This document shows, piece after piece, positions 29,478-37,915 of a DNA stretch of 64,000 nt (positions are counted from its first letter, which is position 1; each line of letters opens with the position of its first letter). Location: the NCBI RefSeq assembly GCF_030649675.1, contig NZ_JAUTDR010000017.1:35308-99307 (forward strand), read 5' to 3'. The notes beneath the pieces were generated by a model that did not search any database, was not told where the DNA came from, and saw only the letters and a list, made by a program, of their open reading frames with translations. The translations under genes were made by a program, and so were the position numbers. The DNA is from Haliea sp. E1-2-M8. Lineage in GTDB: Bacteria > Pseudomonadota > Gammaproteobacteria > Pseudomonadales > Halieaceae.

Positions 29478-29969
29478 GGACGGGTCCGCGATCGCGCAAA
29501 GGCGCAATTGTAACGCGCAAGTCCCTATCAGTGCAGGTGCCGCTCACGGTATCGCCGGATTTTGGTATAGTGCCGGCGTTCATTTTGGTAACAGGGGCAG
29601 CATCATGCGTTCCGCGTCTCCCATAGCGGACAGTGCCGGAGCGGCCGTTGCGCTGCCCCGGGGCTGGTCGCGGCAAGCGAGGAAGTACCACGCGGTGTCG
29701 GTTTAAGCGCGGATGAGCAATGGCTCTCAAACCGGCTGCGGGATATTCAGACGCGGCTTCCGCAAGCGAGTGCCCGGGCTCGACATCGACGCCCTGGTGG
29801 CGGAGGGGGCGGCCCTGGGGCGTGGGGCTGCCGGCGCTGCCACTGGAGGATCTGCTGGGCGAACCGCTGGCGGAAGTGCGGCAGCGGCTGGGTCTGGTGC
29901 CTCCGGTGGAGTACAAACGCGCCGGCCCTGTTCTTATAAATTGACCTGACCTGACCTGGGAGTTTTGAC
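29478..29969. other. Gap with possible degraded gene and an extended -10 promoter
   Basis: About 490 bases lack a credible intact gene. An extended -10 (TGGTATAGT, TATAGT at 29576-29581) precedes AGGGGC and an ATG at 29605 that opens only 33 codons. Protein-like stretches then appear in different plus-strand frames: LVAASEEVPRGVGLSADEQW (about 29667-29726), RVPGLDIDALVAEGAAL (about 29767-29817) and LEDLLGEPLAEVRQRLG (about 29846-29896). This could be a frameshifted remnant, but I recognise no family. Confidence 0.35.
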
Positions 29970-30734
29970 ATGCAAGAAGCAAATGCCCTCACTAGCGGGG
30001 TGGTCGTAACCGGTGCCGCATCGGGCATCGGCCGCGCCTGTGCCGAGGTGCTGGCCGCATCCGGGCGGGCGATCGCCCTGTGGGATCTGAACCAGGATTC
30101 GGCCAGCAAGCTTGCCGGCGAGCTCAGCGCCGAGCATGGGATTGCCGCTGTCGGGCTGCGGGTAGATGTCGCGGACCCGGCGGCCATCCACACGGCTGCA
30201 GCCGCCAGCCGGGAGGCCATTGGGGCTATTGGCGGGCTGGTGCATGCCGCGGGAATGGTGCTGCAAATGCCGGTCGCCGACACCGAGGTGGAGGCATGGG
30301 ATCGGTTGATGAACGTCAACCTCAGGGCGCTGCTGCTGGCCGTACAAGCGCTGCTGCCCGACCTTGAACAGACCGGGCATGGCGCGGTGGTGGGTATTGG
30401 CTCCATCAATGCCACTCTGGGGAACGGCCTGATTCCCGCCTATAGCGCCTCCAAGGGCGGCATGATTTCCCTGGTGCGCTCGCTGGCCGATGATCTGGGG
30501 CAGCGCGGTGTGCGCATCAATACTGTGTCCCCGGGGCAGATCCGTACGCCGATGCTGCAGCCGGCCGTGGACGCCCTGCCCGAGGGCAGCTTCGAGCGCC
30601 GTATTTTGCTGGGGCGCCTCGGGGAACCTGGTGAAGTGGCGAACGCGGTGGCGTTCCTGCTATCGGATCTGGCCAGCTATATCACCGCCTCGGAACTGGT
30701 GGTGGATGGCGGCAACATTTCGTCCCAGCGTTAA
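29970..30734 (+). CDS. Short-chain dehydrogenase/reductase (SDR 1)
   Basis: The 254-residue classical SDR has the cofactor motif TGAASGIGRAC, the active-site YSASKGG with Ser in GIGSIN about thirteen residues before the Tyr, and PGQIRTPM after the catalytic region. The NNAG element is replaced by VHAAG. It uses NAD(P)(H) to oxidise or reduce an alcohol/ketone; the substrate is unknown. GGGAG precedes the ATG. It opens the long metabolic island and is followed after 11 bases by a second SDR. Confidence 0.92.
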   Translation: MQEANALTSGVVVTGAASGIGRACAEVLAASGRAIALWDLNQDSASKLAGELSAEHGIAAVGLRVDVADPAAIHTAAAASREAIGAIGGLVHAAGMVLQMPVADTEVEAWDRLMNVNLRALLLAVQALLPDLEQTGHGAVVGIGSINATLGNGLIPAYSASKGGMISLVRSLADDLGQRGVRINTVSPGQIRTPMLQPAVDALPEGSFERRILLGRLGEPGEVANAVAFLLSDLASYITASELVVDGGNISSQR

Positions 30735-30745
30735 GGAGATTGGTA

Positions 30746-31498
30746 ATGCAGAAGTTCGCAGGAAAAGTGGCACTGGTAACGGGCGCGGGCGGTGGTATCG
30801 GTCGTGCGGTCGCCTGCGCGCTGGCAGCAGAGGGTGCCAGCGTCATAGTCGCCGATATTGTGGATGCAGGCCGGGACACCGTGGCGCTGATCGAGGCGGC
30901 GGGCGGCAGGGCGGCGTTCGTGCGCACGGATGTGCAGAGCAGCGCCGACACCGCGACCATGGTGCGGCAGGCGGTGACCCGTTTCGGCCGCCTCGATATC
31001 GCCATCAACAATGCCGGGATCGACCCCGAGGTCGCCCCGGAGGCTGAGTGGGACGAGGCCACCATGGCGCGCATCCTGGGGGTTAATGTGCAGGGGGTGT
31101 TTCTGTGCCTCAAGCATGAAATTGCCCAGATGCTGAAGCAGGGTGGTGGTGCCATCGTCAACCTGGCCTCGGCGGCGGGCGTGGTCGGCGTGGTCAACAA
31201 GCCTGCCTATACCGCCAGTAAGCACGCGGTGGTGGGGCTCACCAAGGCGTCGGGCCTGCAGTATGCCAGCCGCGGCATCCGTATCAACGCAGTCTGCCCC
31301 GGCGCGGTGGACACGCAGATGCTGCAGGATAATCTGGCCGATGGGGTGGACAAGGCCCTGGTCGGTGCCAACCATCCCATCGGCCGCCTCGCATCCCCCG
31401 AGGAGATTGCCAGGGCGGTGCTGTGGCTGTGTTCCGAGGACGCCGGCTATGTGGTGGGCCATGCCCTCGTTGTGGATGGCGGGCTGACTGTGCAGTAG
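30746..31498 (+). CDS. Short-chain dehydrogenase/reductase (SDR 2)
   Basis: This 250-residue classical SDR has TGAGGGIGRA, NNAGIDPE, Ser in NLASAAG, and the YTASKHAVVG active site, then PGAVDTQM and a C-terminal GHALVVDGGLTVQ. AAGGAG lies five bases before ATG 30746; a TTG six bases earlier is in frame but badly placed. It is in an apparent operon with SDR 1 and convergent with the zinc alcohol dehydrogenase. The pair may act on successive alcohol groups of one substrate, which is inference. Confidence 0.93.
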   Translation: MQKFAGKVALVTGAGGGIGRAVACALAAEGASVIVADIVDAGRDTVALIEAAGGRAAFVRTDVQSSADTATMVRQAVTRFGRLDIAINNAGIDPEVAPEAEWDEATMARILGVNVQGVFLCLKHEIAQMLKQGGGAIVNLASAAGVVGVVNKPAYTASKHAVVGLTKASGLQYASRGIRINAVCPGAVDTQMLQDNLADGVDKALVGANHPIGRLASPEEIARAVLWLCSEDAGYVVGHALVVDGGLTVQ

Positions 31499-31516
31499 TT
31501 GCACCTTGCGCCGTCG

Positions 31517-32458
31517 TCAGGGGTTGAACGCGACCTTGATGGCGCCCTGCTTGCGGTCCGCGGCGATGGCAAAGGCTTCCGCCGCGGCTTCCAGTGGCAG
31601 CCGATGGGTGATCAGGGTGGGCGCGATCAGGGGATTGCGCGCCAGCACGGCGGCGGCAATCTCCACATCCCTTACCAGACCCTGGCGCGCCTGGGCCATG
31701 GACGTCACCGTGCGCAGCTCCTTCATCATCATTTGCATCACTGGCATGGTCAGGCCACCCCAGTAGGAGGCCAGCATGAGGATAGTGGCGCCGGGCTGAC
31801 ACAGGTCCGCGGCCTGCGCCATCGCGCTGTCGGTTCCCGCGCAATCAATGACCAGGTCATAGTCGTCCGTAGCGCCGCCCAGGGTTGCCCCGAGAATTTC
31901 CCCGGCCCGCTTCTGGGCGTCGTGGCGCGCGAACAAATGCACTTTTGACGTCGCCTGGCGGGCAATGGCTGCCGCACACAGGCCGATGCTGCCACCGCCG
32001 ATGATGGCAACCTTGTGTTTGTCGCTGATGCCCGCCAGGGCGATACCTCGCACCGCTACGGACAGGGGCTCCACCAGGCAGGCATCCTCGGTGCGGATCC
32101 CCCCGGGCAGGCGCACCAAACACTTCTCGGGGATGATCAGCTCCTCGGTCATGCCGCCATCGCGGCCCACACCCAGAACGGCCTCCGAGCCGCGCACACA
32201 CAGGTTGTAATCCCCGCGCACACAGCGCTCGCAGTGGCCGCAGTACACCGTCGGTTCGATGGCGACCGCGGTTCCGTCCATGGTGACGCCGGCGATTTCG
32301 TGGCCCAGGGTGAAAGGTATTGGCCAGCCGTCCTGCCAGAAGTGCAGGTCACTACCACAGATACCGGCCGAGGCCACTTTCACCCGCACGCCATCCCCGC
32401 TGGGAGCGGGTACCTCGTGGACCTGAACTTCGTGATTGTGACAGCGGACAGCTTTCAT
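31517..32458 (-). CDS. Zinc-dependent medium-chain alcohol dehydrogenase
   Basis: The 313-residue MDR enzyme has the catalytic zinc site GICGSDLHFW with GHE about 20 residues later. The structural zinc cysteines are in YCGHCERCVRGDYNLC, and IIGGGSIGLCAAAIA forms the Rossmann NAD(P) site. It resembles the sorbitol/threonine dehydrogenase group. It is somewhat short at the C-terminus for that group. The ATG at 32458 has GGAAAA upstream; the frame also opens from a TTG at 32470. It is divergent from SDR 3. Confidence 0.9.
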   Translation of the reverse strand: MKAVRCHNHEVQVHEVPAPSGDGVRVKVASAGICGSDLHFWQDGWPIPFTLGHEIAGVTMDGTAVAIEPTVYCGHCERCVRGDYNLCVRGSEAVLGVGRDGGMTEELIIPEKCLVRLPGGIRTEDACLVEPLSVAVRGIALAGISDKHKVAIIGGGSIGLCAAAIARQATSKVHLFARHDAQKRAGEILGATLGGATDDYDLVIDCAGTDSAMAQAADLCQPGATILMLASYWGGLTMPVMQMMMKELRTVTSMAQARQGLVRDVEIAAAVLARNPLIAPTLITHRLPLEAAAEAFAIAADRKQGAIKVAFNP

Positions 32459-32622
32459 TGCGTTTTCCAATTTCGCTTTTAGTAACCCTTAGCTTCAGTG
32501 TGTCCTGAATGCCGGTTGGGGACAAGAGAGGAAACAGTGCCCGCATCCCGGGTCATGGACTTGCCACCTGAGCAGTTTATTCATGGGATAATGTGGCGAA
32601 TACCAATCAGGGAGTTTCCAGC

Positions 32623-33477
32623 ATGGGTCAGGACATGGCGGTTTTCAGGGGCGGCGTCGCAGTCATTACGGGCGCGGGGTCCGGAATAGGGGAGGGGCTC
32701 GCCCGGCTCGCGGCGCAGCAAGGCATGCGGGTGGTGCTGGCGGACGTGGCGCTGGATCGCGCCGAACAGGTAGCGGAGGAAGTCCGCGCCGGGGGTGCCG
32801 AGGCACTGGCGGTGCACACCGACGTCGCCGAGCCGGAAGCCCTGGACCGGCTGGCGGCCGTGACGCATGAGACCTTTGGCGATGTCACCCTGCTGGTGAA
32901 CAACGCCGGCATCGAAACCCTCGGCTATGTCTGGGAGCTGCCCGCAGCCCTGTGGGAAAAGACCCTGAATGTCAATATCCACGGCGCCATCCACGGGGTG
33001 CGAGCGTTTGCGCCGCGCATGCTGGAAGCGGGCAAGCGCGCCTGGATAGCCAACACATCCTCGATCGGCGGCCTGGGGATCATGCCGATCCAGACCTCCT
33101 ATGTGCTCAGCAAACACGCTATTCTTTCCTTCAGTGAGTGCCTGTACCTGGAGATGCAGGTGAAGAAAGCGCCTATCCATGTTTCGGCCATCCTGCCGGG
33201 GCCGGTGGCAACGCGGATCTTCGAGGATTCCAAAACCGGGGAGGATCCGGTCAACGCCCGGCACCGCGAGATCATGCGCAATATGCTGAAGTCGGACGGC
33301 ATTACCGGGTTCGAGGCCGCCGAGCGGATTCTGCCGCAGATCGCCGAAGGCCGCTTCTGGGTGTCCACACACCCGGAAACCACCCGGGAGTTTGCCAACA
33401 ACCGGGCCCGGCATCTGTCGGAACTCTCCGCTCCGTCGCTGCCTCCGGAGGTGCTGGCGGGTCTGGGCGTGGGGTGA
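32623..33477 (+). CDS. Short-chain dehydrogenase/reductase (SDR 3)
   Basis: The 284-residue SDR has the cofactor motif TGAGSGIGEGLA, NNAGIET, NTSSIGG and the active site YVLSKHAIL. The C-terminal half (EDPVNARHREIMRNML, then RFWVSTHPE) is longer than in classical SDRs and resembles the extended SDRs often found with cyclic-substrate catabolism. AGGGAG precedes ATG 32623; an earlier in-frame start at 32593 lacks a ribosome-binding site. It is convergent with the Dabb gene, with an 8-base gap. Confidence 0.9.
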   Translation: MGQDMAVFRGGVAVITGAGSGIGEGLARLAAQQGMRVVLADVALDRAEQVAEEVRAGGAEALAVHTDVAEPEALDRLAAVTHETFGDVTLLVNNAGIETLGYVWELPAALWEKTLNVNIHGAIHGVRAFAPRMLEAGKRAWIANTSSIGGLGIMPIQTSYVLSKHAILSFSECLYLEMQVKKAPIHVSAILPGPVATRIFEDSKTGEDPVNARHREIMRNMLKSDGITGFEAAERILPQIAEGRFWVSTHPETTREFANNRARHLSELSAPSLPPEVLAGLGVG

Positions 33478-33485
33478 CGCGGGGA

Positions 33486-34139
33486 TCAGATATCCGGGTG
33501 CGCGTTGGCTGCTGCGCGCGCGATGATGCTGTTTTCCAGCGCGCAGAATACGTGACACAGCCCCGTGTCCACGACCCAGACGTCAGGAAACTCGGGGTCG
33601 AAGCGTCGGTCCACCCAGCCCCAGTGATAGGGGTGCAGCAGGTATTCCCCCATCAGGCCGTCTATGGCGGCGTATTCCTGTTGCCATACGTGGGTCCAGC
33701 GCGATCCCGGGGTGGTCACCCGGCCCAGACGCCAGTTGCGGATCGCCGCCATGTAGCGCGGCATGCCCAGCAGTTCCTGCTCGAAGGTCTCGACCTCCGC
33801 GGCCGGCACGCCCTCGCGCACGCTGAGCAGCAGCGTGCGCCAGATGCCCTGGCGCAGACCGGGGTCGCGCTGGCCGCTGGCCACAGTCTGGTAGCAGACG
33901 GCATCGGCGCTGGTGAAGCCGGGCAGGCTGCCGAATTCCATTGCTGGTTTGTCGGCGTAGGCGTGCCAGAGCAGGTCTACCGTGAACTGCCCGCCGCCCC
34001 AGCAGCCCTCCAGGTTGCGGCCGCAGTGCCAGCCGGCAAGGCCCGGGGCTGCCTCCAACTGCGTGTGCAGGGCGGTCTCGGCCGCTTCAAGGTCGGCGTC
34101 CTCCTGCAGAAAGACTTGTACCGTTTCCAGCGCGCTCAT
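33486..34139 (-). CDS. Dabb-family (stress-responsive alpha/beta barrel-like) protein
   Basis: This 217-residue protein seems to hold two ferredoxin-like halves. The second contains the Dabb pattern WTHVWQQEYAAIDGLMGEYL followed by HPYHWGWVDRRFDPEFPDVW. Dabb proteins form dimeric alpha/beta barrels; some act on polyketide-like or aromatic substrates, many are uncharacterised. Its ATG overlaps the stop of the upstream small gene (ATGA), so the two are coupled. There is no signal peptide. Confidence 0.72.
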   Translation of the reverse strand: MSALETVQVFLQEDADLEAAETALHTQLEAAPGLAGWHCGRNLEGCWGGGQFTVDLLWHAYADKPAMEFGSLPGFTSADAVCYQTVASGQRDPGLRQGIWRTLLLSVREGVPAAEVETFEQELLGMPRYMAAIRNWRLGRVTTPGSRWTHVWQQEYAAIDGLMGEYLLHPYHWGWVDRRFDPEFPDVWVVDTGLCHVFCALENSIIARAAANAHPDI

Positions 34140-34480
34140 GCGTCCTCCAGAGACTGGGGGAGTGGCTGCCGGGCATCACCCATTACGTGGCGCCGCCGCT
34201 GCAGACAGAGTTGATCCACCGCCTCCCAGAATGCGGAGACCTCCGGGCCGGCCGTACCCCGCATGGTGTAATAGCCGTAGACATCCGTTACTGCCCACAG
34301 CAGCCACAGGGTGTTCGGCTGACCATCGAGCCGAACCGGTGGCGACACCCAGCGTTGGCTGAGGCTGAGCGTATGGCGGGCGGGCAGCCCCGGCAGGTAC
34401 TGGTTTTCCAGCCGCTGCAACACGGCATTGATGTCATCGGGCTGCAGGACAATCTCGTCAAGAATGTGTACCTTGCTCAC
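34136..34480 (-). CDS. Uncharacterised small protein coupled to the Dabb gene
   Basis: The 114-residue protein starts at GTG 34480, chosen because GGAGG lies five bases upstream. The sequence (VHILDEIVLQPDDINAVLQ at the start, later LWAVTDVYGYYTMRG) has the alternating strand-helix pattern of a ferredoxin-like alpha/beta barrel of the NIPSNAP/Dabb kind, but I cannot assign a family. It overlaps the Dabb gene by four bases and is divergent from the SnoaL-like gene, with only 23 bases between their starts. Confidence 0.65.
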   Translation of the reverse strand: MSKVHILDEIVLQPDDINAVLQRLENQYLPGLPARHTLSLSQRWVSPPVRLDGQPNTLWLLWAVTDVYGYYTMRGTAGPEVSAFWEAVDQLCLQRRRHVMGDARQPLPQSLEDA

Positions 34481-34503
34481 AGCAACCTCCGTGGAGAACA
34501 ATA

Positions 34504-34938
34504 ATGGCGGACAGTTTCAGTGACGAACGCAGCATACTAAACACCTTGAGCGAATTCCCGCGAGTGGTGGATCGCAATGAATGGGACCGTGTCGGCGAGG
34601 TGTTTGCCGAGGACCTCAGCTTCAATTACGGCGACGGACGGGAGCAGAAGGGTCTGGCAGCGCTGCTGACACAGTTCCGCAGCTTTCATGATCGCTGCAG
34701 CACCATGCAGCATCTGATCGGCAGTGTGCAGCTGGAACTCAACGGTGACAGCGCTGTGACCCGGGCCTATGTGCAGGCCCGGCACCAGGGCAAGGGTGAC
34801 TACGCGCAGAGCTTCTACGACACCCACGGCGAGTACACCGACCAGTGGGCGCGCCGACCCGAGGGCTGGCGTATCGTGCGCCGGGATGCGCATTGGGTAT
34901 TGTCTGTTGGCGAGCCAAGGGTGTTGTTTGACGGCTGA
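34504..34938 (+). CDS. SnoaL-like/NTF2-superfamily protein
   Basis: The 144-residue protein has the NTF2-fold pattern of the SnoaL_4 group: an N-terminal helix with LNTLSEFPRVVDRNEWDRVGEVF, an FAEDLSFNYG strand, the TMQHLIGSVQLELNGDSAVTRAYV hairpin and a C-terminal GWRIVRRDAHWV. Such proteins are isomerases, cyclases or dehydratases acting on rings, or ring-hydroxylase small subunits; the position here fits tailoring of a cyclic substrate. No catalytic assignment is possible from sequence alone. Confidence 0.82.
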   Translation: MADSFSDERSILNTLSEFPRVVDRNEWDRVGEVFAEDLSFNYGDGREQKGLAALLTQFRSFHDRCSTMQHLIGSVQLELNGDSAVTRAYVQARHQGKGDYAQSFYDTHGEYTDQWARRPEGWRIVRRDAHWVLSVGEPRVLFDG

Positions 34939-35015
34939 ATTTTTTGAGTAATTCAAGTGCGCCGGCAAGACATAAACGGTCGCTGTTTGCCGACGTGTCC
35001 GGGGCTGGATCGCGC

Positions 35016-35080
35016 AGAGACTGCGCTCCCACCAGAGACTGCGCTCCCACCAGAGACTGCGTTCCCACCAGAGACTGCGT
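35016..35080. repeat. 18-bp tandem repeat, REP-like
   Basis: Units AGAGACTGCGCTCCCACC occupy 35016-35033, 35034-35051 and 35052-35069 (one C-to-T change in the third). A partial fourth follows at 35070-35080. There are no spacers between units. The array lies in the 248-base gap (34939-35186) between the SnoaL-like and EthD genes; the rest of that gap shows no gene, only GC-rich sequence with an AGGGCTGCCCTG inverted segment near 35170-35182. Confidence 0.85.
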
Positions 35081-35186
35081 AGCAGCGACCAGCGATTCAG
35101 GATTCCCGTTGCCACACCAGCACCGCGCGGCTCCCGTCCACAATTTGTCCGCGCCCCACTCGCGCAGAACAGGGCTGCCCTGTAGC

Positions 35187-35543
35187 TCAACTGAAGTCCG
35201 AAATATGCTCGTCCACCACGAACATACGGGTGTGGGAGCGATCCAGGAAGTTCTCTTCGTCCTCGGCGATGCGCCCGCCGATCTCCGGCAGCGCGCTCAG
35301 CGCCATGGCGGCGTCGTAGGCGGCCTGGTCGGCAAACCAGATTTCGGTGATAACGTCGAAATCCCGTTCCGCGGCTGCCTCGTTGATATAGGCGCCCTCT
35401 GGCCAGATGAAGTTGCGCCGATAACCACAGATCTGCGGCAACAGGCTGCGGATCAGCGGTACATGACGGTTCTCGTAGTAGTCGATAAAGGCCTCGCGGG
35501 AGAGGCCAGGCTTGCATTTCAGCAGGGCGATGGACTTGTGCAT
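35187..35543 (-). CDS. EthD-domain protein (first copy)
   Basis: The 118-residue protein opens MHKSIALLKCKPGLSREAF and continues with YYENRHVPLIRSLL, the EthD ferredoxin-like pattern, ending FDVITEIWFADQAAYDAAM. EthD family members accompany P450s, dehydrogenases and ring-cleaving systems, but a single activity is not known. ATG 35543 has AGGACC upstream; the frame opens further back inside the enoyl-CoA hydratase gene. It follows that gene by 10 bases. Confidence 0.83.
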   Translation of the reverse strand: MHKSIALLKCKPGLSREAFIDYYENRHVPLIRSLLPQICGYRRNFIWPEGAYINEAAAERDFDVITEIWFADQAAYDAAMALSALPEIGGRIAEDEENFLDRSHTRMFVVDEHISDFS

Positions 35544-35553
35544 ACGGGCGGTC

Positions 35554-36438
35554 CTATTTTTCGGTGGGCCATTCTGCGCAGAAGGGCGGCATGGCGGAGG
35601 CTTGGGCGGTAAACTCGGGGCTGCGCTTTTCCAGGAAGGCCGCAACTCCTTCCTTGCCGTCGCCGGTACTGGTGTAGAACATGGCCAGTGATTCGACGCG
35701 GTGGGCTTCCAGCGGCGATTCCATGGCGCTGTTGCGGTAGAGCATCTGCCGGATCAGGGCAACGCTGACCGGAGACCGATCAGTGACCAGGCTGCGGGCA
35801 AAGGCACAGGCTGCATCCAGTAGCTCATCCGGTTCCAGCACCTCGCGCACCAGGCCCTTGTTCCGGGCTTCATCCGCATCGAAGATATCCGCCCGATACA
35901 GCCACTCCAGGGACTGTTGCAGCCCGACGATGCGCGGCAGCAGCCAGGTGGAGCAGGCCTCCGGGGTAATGCCCAGGCGCCCGAAGACGAAGCCGAAGCG
36001 GGCCCTGGTGGAGGCAAAGCGGAAATCCATCGGCAAGGTCATGGTGGCGCCGATGCCCACCGCCGCGCCGTTGATCGCGCCGACGATGGGTTTGCGGCAG
36101 TTCAGCATGGCCATGGCCACACGGCCCCCGGTATCGCGCACACCTTGTGAAATCGCTGGATCGTCGAGCCGGTCCCGCAGGTCGCCAAGGGTAGGTTCTA
36201 GACTTTCGTCCAGGCCGAAGACATTGCCCTCGATGGAGAGATCCATGCCCGCGCAGAAGGCCTTGCCAGCGCCGGTCACCACGATACAGCCCACACTGTC
36301 GTCGTCGCTGGCGCGGTTGTACGCGGCCACCAGTTCGTTGGCCATTTCCACGGTAAAGGCATTGAGGTCGTCGGGGCGGTTCAGAGTCAGCAGCAGCAGG
36401 CCGTCGTCGACTTCGTAGCGCAGGGTCTGATAGCTCAT
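35554..36438 (-). CDS. Enoyl-CoA hydratase/isomerase (crotonase family)
   Basis: The 294-residue enzyme has the crotonase oxyanion-hole regions AFCAGMDLSI near residue 63 and INGAAVGIGATMTLPMDFRFA near residue 125, and a C-terminal AFLEKRSPEF. It would hydrate or isomerise an enoyl-CoA intermediate. It probably forms an operon with the upstream sulfotransferase (50-base gap) and the downstream EthD gene, so CoA-thioester chemistry belongs to this island. Confidence 0.92.
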   Translation of the reverse strand: MSYQTLRYEVDDGLLLLTLNRPDDLNAFTVEMANELVAAYNRASDDDSVGCIVVTGAGKAFCAGMDLSIEGNVFGLDESLEPTLGDLRDRLDDPAISQGVRDTGGRVAMAMLNCRKPIVGAINGAAVGIGATMTLPMDFRFASTRARFGFVFGRLGITPEACSTWLLPRIVGLQQSLEWLYRADIFDADEARNKGLVREVLEPDELLDAACAFARSLVTDRSPVSVALIRQMLYRNSAMESPLEAHRVESLAMFYTSTGDGKEGVAAFLEKRSPEFTAQASAMPPFCAEWPTEK

Positions 36439-36488
36439 GCGGGTTTCCCTTTCTGCAGGGTTTTCAAATTGTCAGATCGGACCGGGGC

Positions 36489-37742
36489 TCAACCTTGCTC
36501 TGCGCGCACGGGGAACTGCTCGAAATAGAAGCTGAAGCGCTCCCGCAGTGCCGCCGGGTCCACTCCGAAATCGCCCTTCAGGTCGTACACCATCTTCCCC
36601 TCCTTGCCGCGCGGGTGGGCGTCGATAAAGGCCTGCATCTGCGCCCGGGCTGTAACCGTCAACTCCACCCCCGCGGTTTCGTAGATTTTGGCAACCGTGG
36701 CCATATCGTCTGCCATGAATTCGTGGAACAGTATGTCAATGCTCTGCTCGGGCGGAAAGCGCTGCCGGTCCTGTACGCAGGCGCGCAGCAGGTGCTCCAC
36801 CCGATCGCTCCAGTATTCGACAACCGCGCGGGTGTCGATGCGTTTGCGGCCCATGCGGTAGCCATAGGCAACCATGGTTACAGCCGACTGGATTACCGCC
36901 ACCGGGTCGCGATGGGTAATGACACAGGTAGCATCCGGAAACACGGCCTGCAGCACCGGCAATTGTTCCAGGTGCTGTGGGCACTTCAGCACCCAGCGAT
37001 CCGGACCCTGGCGCCACTGCAGCAGCTTGAGGACATCGCGCATGTACTGGTAGTGGGGCGTCTGGTCATGCTGATAGTAGTGGTCGCGCCAGCGCGGGCT
37101 GGGCGCGAGCCACTCGAAATTGTAGGACGCGAAATCCGGCCCCATCAGCTCCAGTTCTTCGTGGATATGGTCCGGGTGCATGGGATGCATCGCCGCCAGC
37201 AGCGGGGTCACCTGCTGCATGCCCTCCCACGCCTGCTCGCAGCGCAGGTAGCGCGGATCCCCGCCATCGGGCAGAGGCGGCTCTCCCGGCAACGGAACCG
37301 GCTCGTAGGACTCCCACAGGGGCAGGGAGCGAAACCGCGTGTCGGCGGCGAGAAGATTGAGCAGGTGGGTGGTGCCGGAGCGGGGCAGGCCGGCGACAAT
37401 AATGGGCTGGCGGATTTCCTGCTCGAGAATCTCGGGATGGCGCTGCCACTGGTCCTGGATCAGCAGGCGATTGCTGGCGTAGCGCACCAGGTAGCCAAAC
37501 AGGTTGGCCCGCTGGCTGCCGGTCATGTCGGGATCATGGCCCCATTCGTCCAGCAGCAGTTGCAGGCGTTCGCGGAAGTCCTCCGGGCCGAAATCCGCCA
37601 GCCCGGTGCGCTCCCGGGCGGCGGCCAGCACTGCCTCCTCGCTGAAGTCGATTTGTTGCTGTTCCCCGTAGGCGATCGCGGCTCGTTGGATATCAGTCAG
37701 CTCGGGGTGGGCGAGGTCGTGTATACGAATGGCAGTAGACAT
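36489..37742 (-). CDS. Sulfotransferase-family protein (first copy)
   Basis: The 417-residue protein has the PAPS 5'-phosphosulfate loop IIVAGLPRSGTTHLLNLLA near residue 114 and the 3'-phosphate element THRDPVAVIQSAVTMV near residue 283. It belongs to the larger bacterial sulfotransferase_3 type. Such enzymes move sulfate from PAPS to a hydroxyl or amine. It is the first gene of a minus-strand run with enoyl-CoA hydratase and EthD and shares its promoter region with a divergent LLM gene. Confidence 0.88.
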   Translation of the reverse strand: MSTAIRIHDLAHPELTDIQRAAIAYGEQQQIDFSEEAVLAAARERTGLADFGPEDFRERLQLLLDEWGHDPDMTGSQRANLFGYLVRYASNRLLIQDQWQRHPEILEQEIRQPIIVAGLPRSGTTHLLNLLAADTRFRSLPLWESYEPVPLPGEPPLPDGGDPRYLRCEQAWEGMQQVTPLLAAMHPMHPDHIHEELELMGPDFASYNFEWLAPSPRWRDHYYQHDQTPHYQYMRDVLKLLQWRQGPDRWVLKCPQHLEQLPVLQAVFPDATCVITHRDPVAVIQSAVTMVAYGYRMGRKRIDTRAVVEYWSDRVEHLLRACVQDRQRFPPEQSIDILFHEFMADDMATVAKIYETAGVELTVTARAQMQAFIDAHPRGKEGKMVYDLKGDFGVDPAALRERFSFYFEQFPVRAEQG

Positions 37743-37770
37743 GGGCTGGTTCAGTTCAAGTTATTGGTTG

Positions 37771-37785
37771 GGAACTTGCAGTTCC
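37771..37785. promoter_or_regulatory. Perfect palindrome GGAACT-TGC-AGTTCC
   Basis: A 15-base inverted repeat with 6-base perfect arms sits 29 bases upstream of the sulfotransferase start, between divergent genes. It is a candidate operator for the sulfotransferase operon. Confidence 0.4.
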
Positions 37786-37822
37786 GGCAGATGTACCGGG
37801 CTCATGTGGCAATGCTTTTATC

Positions 37823-37840
37823 CTTGCAGTGTAATGCAAG
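37823..37840. promoter_or_regulatory. Palindrome CTTGCA-N6-TGCAAG
   Basis: An 18-base inverted repeat with perfect 6-base arms sits 75 bases upstream of the LLM start. It is the second palindrome in this 173-base divergent region, consistent with control by a TetR-like dimer, although no such regulator gene is in the window. Confidence 0.4.
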
Positions 37841-37915
37841 CGTCAAACAGATGGCAGGCTATCGCATGGCGATCCGTCAGCTAAAATCTGTAACAGAATT
37901 CAAGGAGTTGAACCG

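Noticed and set aside
35016..35080. Possible CRISPR array
   Set aside because: The repeats are contiguous with no spacers and no cas genes are present.
34537..35517. 326-codon minus-strand frame across the SnoaL gene and 18-bp repeats
   Set aside because: It contains SLWWER-type repeats translated from the tandem array and is antisense to a real gene.
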